Assembly (NCBI GenBank): GCA_025464645.1
Contig: JAODGF010000162.1
Span: forward strand, 1 to 6,301
Reading direction: 5' to 3'
Source: Methanosarcinales archaeon
Lineage (GTDB): Archaea > Halobacteriota > Syntropharchaeia > Alkanophagales > Methanospirareceae
Length of the DNA: 6,301 bases
The notes beneath the pieces are model-generated. The model was not told where the DNA came from, did not search any database, and saw only the letters and a program-made list of their open reading frames with translations. Position 1 is the first letter of the stretch. Each line of letters begins with the position of its first letter. Shown in pieces: positions 1-4,952 of this stretch. Both the position numbers and the translations under genes were made by a program.

Positions 1-240
1 ATGCAACCAAAAGCAAGTAAGCTACGCAAATTAAATATAGATTTCTTCTTTGTTCAACCCTTTTCCTCGCTGACGCTTGCAAAAGCGTTGATGGAAAAAT
101 GCTTCGCATCAAATAATCCTTTAATACCATTTTCAATCCATTCGCTTGCCGCCTTTTTGAAAAGCTTTAGGTGGTTGTGTAATACCTTTCATTGCATATA
201 TGTCATTTCAAAATAAGACTATTCTGAATTCTGTTACTAA
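1..240. other. Leading stretch without a convincing gene
   Basis: No coding region here can be supported. A plus-strand frame is open from base 1 to 216, but its start is the window edge and its translation has no recognisable pattern. On the minus strand a frame is open from about 188 down to a TGA at 54-56. It reads like a real protein end (KKAASEWIENGIKGLFDAKH, then about 14 more residues ending SEEKG), but it has no start codon, being preceded by ATG-CAA-TGA. It could be a decayed gene tail or chance. A perfect 6-bp inverted repeat (ACGCTT/AAGCGT, 4-nt loop) lies at 73-88, inside that frame. No tRNA, CRISPR or IS end was seen. Confidence 0.4.
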
Positions 241-244
241 CATA

Positions 245-262
245 TACCGAAAGGTTTATATA
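245..262 (+). promoter_or_regulatory. Archaeal BRE+TATA promoter, distal copy
   Basis: TACCGAAAGGTTTATATA matches the archaeal layout: a purine-rich BRE (CCGAAA) directly followed by a TATA box (TTTATATA at 255-262). Transcription would be expected to start about 25 nt downstream, near 285-290, which falls on or beside the second copy. It most likely serves the cell-surface gene cluster that begins at 360. Confidence 0.7.
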
Positions 263-267
263 TTCGC

Positions 268-285
268 TACCGAAAAGCTTATATA
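268..285 (+). promoter_or_regulatory. Archaeal BRE+TATA promoter, proximal copy
   Basis: TACCGAAAAGCTTATATA is identical to the distal copy at 16 of 18 positions and lies exactly 23 bp downstream of it, about two helical turns. The TATA box is CTTATATA (278-285). A start near 308-312 would give a 5' leader of about 50 nt before the ATG at 360. This proximal element is the likelier main promoter for the cluster; which copy is used cannot be seen from sequence. Confidence 0.7.
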
Positions 286-291
286 CCCCTT

Positions 292-325
292 TGATATATC
301 TGTTTCTGATATATGTTAGCAACAT
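292..325 (+). repeat. Short direct and inverted repeats around the transcription start
   Basis: TGATATAT occurs twice (292-299 and 307-314), 15 bp apart. It is followed by ATGTT-AGC-AACAT (313-325), a perfect 5-bp inverted repeat. The elements flank the start expected from the proximal promoter, so a regulator site or a small leader hairpin is possible. They are short enough in AT-rich DNA to be chance. Confidence 0.3.
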
Positions 326-359
326 GCAAAATCCTAAACCATGAAGAAGGAGCAAAACA

Positions 360-605
360 ATGCTTACTACTATAACCACGACTACCACAACCACCACAAC
401 AACGGTTGTGATGGCAAGCCAGGCAGCGGTATTTGGCGCTATCGGCGTGGTCGTTTTGATTGCGCTGCTTATCGCGAAGGAGCTGCTAAGTGCAAGCGAG
501 AATGAGAAGGCACTGCTGCTCGGAAGGGTTACATCCGTTGCAATCAATCCGCTTCTGTTCGCCTTTTTGACTATTGTAATAGTTAAAGTACTGGAGGTGC
601 TATAA
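360..605 (+). CDS. Small two-helix membrane protein with poly-threonine N-terminus
   Basis: Function unknown. The 81-residue protein starts MLTTI followed by ten consecutive threonines (6-15) and VV. A hydrophobic segment covers about 22-43 (AAVFGAIGVVVLIALLIA), then a short polar loop with SENEK and GR, then a second hydrophobic segment at about 62-81 that ends the protein. The likely topology is a hairpin with both ends on one side of the membrane. The Thr codons are mixed (ACC, ACG, ACT, ACA), so the run looks kept at protein level and not a replication-slippage repeat. The start is supported by AAGGAG at 347-352, 7 nt upstream; Met18 is an unlikely alternative because no Shine-Dalgarno precedes it. 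It is the first gene of the cohesin-dockerin cluster, and its TAA overlaps the next ATG by one base (TAATG), suggesting coupled translation. Exposed poly-Thr could be an O-glycosylation target (inference). Confidence 0.75.
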   Translation: MLTTITTTTTTTTTTVVMASQAAVFGAIGVVVLIALLIAKELLSASENEKALLLGRVTSVAINPLLFAFLTIVIVKVLEVL

Positions 606-1465
606 TGAAGGGGATGAAAAAGAAGGGAAGGGGAAGAGGGAATGTAGGGAAAATGGAGGAAATGGCAATCGCAGCCATAATACTAATCGCTTTTGTTGGC
701 ACCGTGTCCGCGGCGACACTAACTTTAACGCCAGATACTGCGGTAAGTGGTGCATTCGTAACGATAGAAGGAGCAGGATTTACACCTAATGCCCCGGTAA
801 TAATAGAAAGCACCACTACGTGTAAGAAGCCAGTAGTTGAGGGAAAGTGCGAATGCTGTTTAGCGAAATTTAATATTTCCAATGAGGAAACAAGTTTTTC
901 GCTGAGTGTACGCGAGGTAAAGGGCAACGTAAAGATAAGTGTAAAAAGGTCCTGGTGGGCTCCATACTGGACGATAGATCACAATATGATGGGTTTCGCT
1001 TTTTCCTACGACCCAAGCACACACACATCAACAGTAACCAGAGGAATGCCTACTCCGACAGGTGTTTACGAAGTAATAGACGTCATAGGAAACGCTGTTG
1101 AGGGTGCTTCTACTGTTACTATGACTACTACGGTTACCAGGAAGGTCATGACAGATGCGTCAGGAGGATTTAAGGAAGTCATTGACACGCATGGGATACC
1201 CGCAGGGACATACACAATAAATGCGACAGATGGCGTAGTCTATGCAGAAGCGATGCAAACAATGTATCTGGATGCAGATGTGAGCAAAGATGGTTATGTG
1301 GGTGTGTACGACTGCGTTTGCATAGCGAGGTATGCATTAGGGGTTCCAGGGTATGACGAGACAACGTTAAATATTGACGTCGCCGATATAAATGGAGATG
1401 GAATAGTAGATTTAAGGGATGCAAGATGCTTAGCCAGGCAGCTTATTGGATTATCGTGCCCGTAG
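605..1465 (+). CDS. Secreted dockerin-domain protein with Ig-like domains
   Basis: Likely an exported protein that docks onto a cohesin through its C-terminus. A basic N-terminus (residues 1-16) and hydrophobic core (20-34) form a signal peptide, probably cut after VSA at 36. Residues 37-68 (TLTLTPDTAVSGAF...GAGFTPNAPVII) resemble the IPT/TIG-like Ig folds of archaeal surface proteins. A Cys cluster follows (73, 82, 84, 85). About 152-220 look like a second beta-sandwich. Residues 223-286 are a type I dockerin with two EF-hand-like calcium loops: D225/S227/D229/G233/D236 and D261/N263/D265/D269/D272, each followed by a helix (CVCIARYALG, ARCLARQLIG). Loop positions 10-11, which set specificity in characterised dockerins, are VY and LR. 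Four more Cys (237, 239, 275, 285) sit in the dockerin. The start is supported by GGAGGT at 593-598. No catalytic domain is seen. The cohesin proteins directly downstream are the natural candidate partners. Confidence 0.88.
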   Translation: MKGMKKKGRGRGNVGKMEEMAIAAIILIAFVGTVSAATLTLTPDTAVSGAFVTIEGAGFTPNAPVIIESTTTCKKPVVEGKCECCLAKFNISNEETSFSLSVREVKGNVKISVKRSWWAPYWTIDHNMMGFAFSYDPSTHTSTVTRGMPTPTGVYEVIDVIGNAVEGASTVTMTTTVTRKVMTDASGGFKEVIDTHGIPAGTYTINATDGVVYAEAMQTMYLDADVSKDGYVGVYDCVCIARYALGVPGYDETTLNIDVADINGDGIVDLRDARCLARQLIGLSCP

Positions 1466-1481
1466 GAGGTAAAAGAAGAAA

Positions 1482-2261
1482 ATGAAAAAGAAAGAAGAAG
1501 GAATAGCCAAATTGGCAATGGCGGGATTTGTGGCTCTATCCGTGTTAGCAGTAATAGCGATACCGGCATATGCGCAGCAGGATATAACTGTGTCCATTGG
1601 GGATATCTCTTTACGACCACAAGAGTCTGCTACCATTCCAATTGATATAACAAATGATACCGCACAAGAGGTATGCGGTGCAAGAATAAATTTAACATAC
1701 GATTCACGTGTTGTGCAGGTTACCGCGGTTGGAGACAGCGATTTCGATAACTTCTTTTGTAACTTCGATGAGGGCGTAGTGAGCATAACTGTGCAGATGA
1801 TAGGATTTCAAGGGACTACATCTTTGATAACGCCGATAAAATTCGCTGATGTGACTTTAAAAGCTATTGGATACCATCCTGGTGACTTTACCGACTTAAA
1901 CCTTGAAATAGTCGAGTTAAACATGGCAACGGGCTCACCTATCTATCCTCGCGAGGTAAGCAATGGTTCTGTCTCAATAATTACACCGGAGACGATAAAC
2001 GAAACAGAGTACTGGAAACTGATACCCCAGCCAGTTGATCTCAGTAAAATTCATTATAAGTTTAAAGTTGTGGATGGGGAATGGGCAGCCAAATGGACTA
2101 ACGAGATACTGTATGGAGAGATGGAGACGAAGTATTCGATTGCGGTGTACATAGATAGGGCAGGATATGTGACAGGCGTGGATTTCGAGCGGTGGGGTTT
2201 TCCAACAACAGAAATTCCGTACGCGCTCGCAGTTCGATCATTGGATAAGTTAGACCCGTAA
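1482..2261 (+). CDS. Secreted single-cohesin protein with unknown C-terminal domain
   Basis: A 259-residue exported protein. The signal peptide has a KKKEEGIAK n-region and a hydrophobic core (11-27), with probable cleavage at AYA|QQD after 31. Residues 34-167 form a cohesin domain: ITVSIGDISLRPQESATIPI, then the hallmark strand ARINLTYDSRVVQVT, the SDF turn (86-88), FADVTLKA (121-128) and the closing NGSVSI (161-166). Cohesins bind dockerins, and a dockerin is encoded just upstream. Residues 170-259 (around EYWKLIPQPVDLSKIHYKFK, DGEWAAKWTNE, ERWGF) form a second domain I do not recognise. There is no C-terminal membrane helix or sorting tail, so the protein is either released or held by a partner. 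NxS/T sites occur at N58, N70, N161 and N173. GGAGGT at 1465-1470 supports the ATG. The stop TAA overlaps an ATG at 2261, linking it to the next gene. Confidence 0.88.
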   Translation: MKKKEEGIAKLAMAGFVALSVLAVIAIPAYAQQDITVSIGDISLRPQESATIPIDITNDTAQEVCGARINLTYDSRVVQVTAVGDSDFDNFFCNFDEGVVSITVQMIGFQGTTSLITPIKFADVTLKAIGYHPGDFTDLNLEIVELNMATGSPIYPREVSNGSVSIITPETINETEYWKLIPQPVDLSKIHYKFKVVDGEWAAKWTNEILYGEMETKYSIAVYIDRAGYVTGVDFERWGFPTTEIPYALAVRSLDKLDP

Positions 2262-2269
2262 TGGTTGAG

Positions 2270-2344
2270 ATGAAAAAGGCACCAATCTTTTTTTTTCTTA
2301 TTTTTTTATACTTATCACATCTTCAGCTTCTGGCACCACTATAA
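2270..2344 (+). other. Out-of-frame signal peptide belonging to the next cohesin gene
   Basis: From ATG 2270 (or ATG 2261, same frame, overlapping the previous TAA) the frame reads MKKAPIFFFLIFLYLSHLQ and stops at TAA 2342-2344 after 24 codons. The N-terminus is a textbook signal peptide start, but the frame closes before any mature domain. The downstream cohesin frame is open upstream of its GTG back to a TGA at 2266-2268, and there encodes ILITSSASGTTIITIGD, a signal-peptide end plus the first cohesin strand. Joining the two by a -1 shift in the T-rich stretch gives MKKAPIFFFLIFLILITSS-ASG followed by the cohesin. The true gene therefore most likely spans 2270-3129. Whether the shift is biological or a sequence error cannot be told from one sequence. 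Confidence 0.7.
2288..2308 (+). promoter_or_regulatory. T9/T7 runs with a T_TTT_TTA slippery heptamer
   Basis: Nine T (2288-2296) and seven T (2301-2307) lie inside the signal-peptide frame. In the frame set by ATG 2270 the codons ATT-TTT-TTA place the heptamer T_TTT_TTA (2302-2308) in the register used for -1 programmed ribosomal frameshifting, the same heptamer as in HIV-1 gag-pol. A -1 slip there enters exactly the cohesin frame. No strong hairpin is visible 5-9 nt downstream; the nearest dyad is a weak AGGA/TCCT pair near 2352-2364. Such T-runs are also typical of transcriptional slippage, phase variation and euryarchaeal oligo-T termination. Confidence 0.45.
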
Positions 2345-2358
2345 TCACGATAGGAGAC

Positions 2359-3129
2359 GTGTCCTCTGCGGATAATGTTACTGCCTCAATAATGATAAAC
2401 AATGTCGAAGATGTAGCGGTAGCTACGATAAATGTCACTTATGACCCTTCGGTCATTCGTGTGACCGATGCGGGAAATAGTGATTTCCAGGTCTTCTTCA
2501 GGAATCTTCATTTTGCAGATAAAGGCTGGGTAAGAATGGGCGCATATCAGGTTATGAATGGCTTAAGTGGAGATGTAAAATTTGCAGAGCTTGGTATAAC
2601 TCCCGTGGGCAGTCCAGGAGAAACTACCAGTCTAGAGATCGAGGTGATAACGCTCTCCGATAGTGAGGATAAGCCAATAAAAGTAGAAGTAAAAAACGGC
2701 TCTTTTACCATAAAGGAGCATTTCCAATTAGACACAGGCTCGCCGGAAAATCCTTATCCCAGTATCGGTGGAATACATCATGGAACAATAAAGCCAAATA
2801 AAGCAATCACCGTTTGCAAACTTTACACGTATCCTTGCGCGGGAACAGGAGGGCATTCTGAATACGTAAAGATATGGAATAATTCTGGGTGGAATGTAAG
2901 TGCGAGATGGGAAGGGTATGGGGGAGATTGGCATAATATCAGCTTTGATGAACGTTTCACATTACAAGCAGGTGTAGAGTATAATTACACGATTGTAACA
3001 GGCTCTTATCCGCAGATTCATCATAAAAAAGAATTGGTAATGGATAATGGTATTATAACCTGCACACAATTTATAGACATAAATAGAAAGGAACATAAAG
3101 ATTGGATACCTGCAATTAGGTTAGGATGA
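2359..3129 (+). CDS. Secreted single-cohesin protein with conserved archaeal C-terminal domain (signal peptide frameshifted)
   Basis: The intact frame starts at GTG 2359 (256 residues), but that start lies inside the first part of the cohesin: TTIITIGDVSS is encoded across it, and the real N-terminus probably comes from ATG 2270 by a -1 shift. Using GTG numbering, residues 1-118 are a cohesin: VATINVTYDPSVIRVT (21-36), SDF (41-43), FAEL (75-78) and closing NGSFTI (113-118). Residues 120-256 form a separate domain with LDTGSPENPYPSIGG (124-138), YTYPCAGTGGHSEYVKIWN (156-174), GDWHNISFDERFTL, YNYTIVTGSYPQIHH and DWIPAIRLG. From memory this resembles a module of exported methanogen/ANME proteins of unknown function; I give it no family name. 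Cys153, Cys160 and Cys235 are present, and NxS/T sites are frequent. There is no C-terminal anchor. The next gene begins 11 bp downstream. Expression as a secreted protein depends on how the frameshift is resolved. Confidence 0.8.
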   Translation: MSSADNVTASIMINNVEDVAVATINVTYDPSVIRVTDAGNSDFQVFFRNLHFADKGWVRMGAYQVMNGLSGDVKFAELGITPVGSPGETTSLEIEVITLSDSEDKPIKVEVKNGSFTIKEHFQLDTGSPENPYPSIGGIHHGTIKPNKAITVCKLYTYPCAGTGGHSEYVKIWNNSGWNVSARWEGYGGDWHNISFDERFTLQAGVEYNYTIVTGSYPQIHHKKELVMDNGIITCTQFIDINRKEHKDWIPAIRLG

Positions 3130-3140
3130 GGTGAAGAGAG

Positions 3141-4262
3141 ATGAAAGGGAATGCGGTGGGGGACATAACAATAATGGTGGTAATATTAATGGCAATTATG
3201 ACATTAATGACTCCTGCCTCTTCATCTTCTACCATCGTGTCTATTGAAAGTGCCTCTGTGCCAGCAGGTCAATCTGTCACGCTATCATTAATGGTAAAAG
3301 GAGCAGATGAGCCTATAAGTTCAGCATGGCTCGTTTTGTCTTATGACCCAGCGATTTGTATGGTAACTTCTGTTGAAGAAGGGCAGTTTGATTTGTTTGA
3401 AACAACGATAGACAATGAAAAGGGGGAGCTAAACATCATAGGTTATGGGATAGAAGGACTAAGTGCATATTTTAGAATCGCAGACATAACATTTAAAACG
3501 ATGAAAGAAGGGGATTGCGAATTGGGCATAACCATTCTGGAATTAAAGAACAACAAAGGTGATTCTGTTCATGCTAAGAGCGGAAACGGATCATTGACCG
3601 CAAAGGCTCCTCCTTCAGATGAAGAAGGTGTGACAAAACCTACTCCTACCATTACGCCCACTCCCACACCTGCTGAGCCCTCTCCTTCTCCACCTATTTC
3701 ACCTTCACCCGCTCTTACAACAACACCATCACTATCTCCAATAGCTACGGCAACGCCTATTCCAGCACCTCTTATTCCTTCCGCGAGTAAAGTGATAGTT
3801 CATATTGGTAACTTCTCCGTAGCGGAGGGGAAATCATGCAATGCCGCCATAATCATAAAGAATATTGATGAAAGCGGTGTAAGTAGGGCGGATATAGTGT
3901 TAGAATTCAACCCTTCTGTTGTGAAGATTGAATCCGCAGGGAGGAGCGAATTCAACCAATTTGCGTGGGACGTGCCATCAGAGGGGAAAGTAAAGATGTT
4001 TGCATTCGGTGCAAGAGTAAAGGGAGATATAAAATTCGCAGAGCTAAAATTAAGAGCAACAGGAAAAGAAAATGAAAGTAGTGAGCTCGGGTTGGAAGTA
4101 AAAAGACTAAAGGATGGTAACAATCATGACATCCCTTTTGAAGTGGAAAATGGGTGCTTATTGATAACACAATCTAAGGCAATACCAGCATTAAATGTAT
4201 TCGAGACAATAGCAGTTACAGCGGGGTTATATTTCGTTATAAGACTAAGGAGGAGAGAATAA
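3141..4262 (+). CDS. Membrane-anchored two-cohesin scaffoldin-like protein
   Basis: A 373-residue protein that could display two dockerin partners at the cell surface. It has a signal peptide (about 1-28, hydrophobic core 9-24). Cohesin 1 covers about 31-154 (SAWLVLSYDPAICMVTS, FRIADITFK, NGSLTA). A Pro/Thr/Ser-rich linker spans about 156-215 (KPTPTITPTPTP and onward). Cohesin 2 covers about 217-343 (RADIVLEFNPSVVKIESAG, SEF, IKFAELKL, ENGCLLI). The C-terminus is a three-part tail: a PAL motif at 349-351 (IPALNVFE), a hydrophobic helix at about 353-367, and the basic end RLRRRE. That is the layout of archaeosortase substrates such as PGF-CTERM proteins, but with PAL in place of PGF; a plain membrane anchor is the alternative. 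Cohesin 1 is the more divergent of the two. A Shine-Dalgarno-like GAGGTGA lies about 7 nt before the ATG. Linked cohesins plus a surface anchor match the logic of a bacterial anchoring scaffoldin in small form. It closes the cohesin-dockerin cluster. Confidence 0.87.
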   Translation: MKGNAVGDITIMVVILMAIMTLMTPASSSSTIVSIESASVPAGQSVTLSLMVKGADEPISSAWLVLSYDPAICMVTSVEEGQFDLFETTIDNEKGELNIIGYGIEGLSAYFRIADITFKTMKEGDCELGITILELKNNKGDSVHAKSGNGSLTAKAPPSDEEGVTKPTPTITPTPTPAEPSPSPPISPSPALTTTPSLSPIATATPIPAPLIPSASKVIVHIGNFSVAEGKSCNAAIIIKNIDESGVSRADIVLEFNPSVVKIESAGRSEFNQFAWDVPSEGKVKMFAFGARVKGDIKFAELKLRATGKENESSELGLEVKRLKDGNNHDIPFEVENGCLLITQSKAIPALNVFETIAVTAGLYFVIRLRRRE

Positions 4263-4282
4263 GCCTTAAATATGTAATAAAC

Positions 4283-4909
4283 ATGGATAAAATCGAAGTG
4301 CTTCTCGATAACTTCCCTTTATATGCTGAAGACCTTGGGATAGACCAGAAGGAGCCATCAGGCAGGTTCAAGTGGTTTTTAGCTTCTATCCTGTTCGGTG
4401 CGAGGATAAGCGAGAAAATCGCTGTCAATACCTATAAAACATTTGAACGGTATGGAGTTGACAGCGCGGAGAAGATCATCGCCGCGGGCTGGGACGAATT
4501 GGTCAGGATTTTAGATGAAGGTGGATATGTGCGATACGACTTTTCCACGGCGACAAAGCTGCTTGATATAGCAGGGAAGCTAAAAGAGAATTATGGCTCA
4601 TTGGAGAACCTTTACAATCAATCCTCGGATACAAAGGATTTGGAGAGGAGGTTGCAGGAATTTAAGGGGATTGGTACTGTGACGACACAGATATTCTTAA
4701 GAGAATTGCGGGGCGTGTGGCAAATAAATCCGGAGATATCGGAGAAAGCAAAAAGTGTAGCAGAGAATCTGGGCATAAATCTGGAAGAATTCGAGGGTGA
4801 AAAACTTTCACGTGTTGAGACTGCTCTTGTCAAACTCGGTATAAAATATTGTAAGCGGAAGAGATGCGGGGAATGCCCGGTGAGGGATTTCTGTGGGCAA
4901 GTTGTATAA
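4283..4909 (+). CDS. Endonuclease III-like HhH-GPD protein with Fe-S motif
   Basis: A 208-residue cytoplasmic protein of the HhH-GPD superfamily, whose members remove damaged bases in base excision repair. An all-helical N-terminal half (WFLASILFGARISEKIA at 31-47) leads to a helix-hairpin-helix FKGIGTVTTQIFLREL (127-142). The C-terminus has C190-x4-C195-x2-C198-x5-C204, close to the endonuclease III [4Fe-4S] motif (C-x6-C-x2-C-x5-C) but two residues shorter in the first gap. By my alignment the Lys of bifunctional enzymes (K120 in E. coli Nth, in GVGRKTA) is Val133, and the usual catalytic Asp is Asn149 or Glu151 in WQINPEISEKA. Activity may thus be altered or lost. No Shine-Dalgarno precedes the ATG at normal spacing; AGGAGGAG at 4248-4255 is too far. 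It starts 20 bp after the scaffoldin-like gene, so it may be cotranscribed, but it has no obvious link to surface complexes. Confidence 0.82.
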   Translation: MDKIEVLLDNFPLYAEDLGIDQKEPSGRFKWFLASILFGARISEKIAVNTYKTFERYGVDSAEKIIAAGWDELVRILDEGGYVRYDFSTATKLLDIAGKLKENYGSLENLYNQSSDTKDLERRLQEFKGIGTVTTQIFLRELRGVWQINPEISEKAKSVAENLGINLEEFEGEKLSRVETALVKLGIKYCKRKRCGECPVRDFCGQVV

Positions 4910-4921
4910 ATGAAGGAATCA

Positions 4922-4929
4922 TTTTTAAA
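4922..4929 (+). promoter_or_regulatory. TATA box for a probably leaderless channel transcript
   Basis: TTTTTAAA is centred about 27 nt before the ATG at 4953. Archaeal transcription starts about 25 nt downstream of TATA, so the message would begin at or next to the start codon. The lack of any Shine-Dalgarno before that ATG (AACATAAAAATATGG) agrees with a leaderless mRNA. This separates the channel gene from the upstream genes. Confidence 0.5.
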
Positions 4930-4952
4930 CTGCTGTAACCAAACATAAAAAT

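Noticed and set aside
1..216. Plus-strand 71-residue frame beginning at the first base
   Set aside because: The start coincides with the window edge, so no ribosome site can be judged. The sequence has no family resemblance, and the opposite strand looks slightly more protein-like.
341..505. Plus-strand frame from ATG 341 giving a His/Asn/Tyr-rich 54-residue peptide overlapping the poly-Thr gene
   Set aside because: No Shine-Dalgarno precedes it. AAGGAG lies inside it and correctly serves ATG 360, and the odd composition is just the ACC/ACA repeat in another frame.
203..547. Minus-strand 114-residue frame with a long poly-valine run
   Set aside because: It is the reverse reading of the poly-Thr gene (ACN codons read back as NGT/valine-type codons), with no promoter or Shine-Dalgarno and no domain.
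583..927. Minus-strand frames opposite the dockerin and cohesin genes
   Set aside because: They are antisense shadows of well-supported plus-strand genes, with no start signals or recognisable domains.
3640..3780. Low-complexity ACTCCTACC-type repeats, possible CRISPR or minisatellite
   Set aside because: They encode the Pro/Thr/Ser linker between two cohesins. Units are irregular and there are no spacers.
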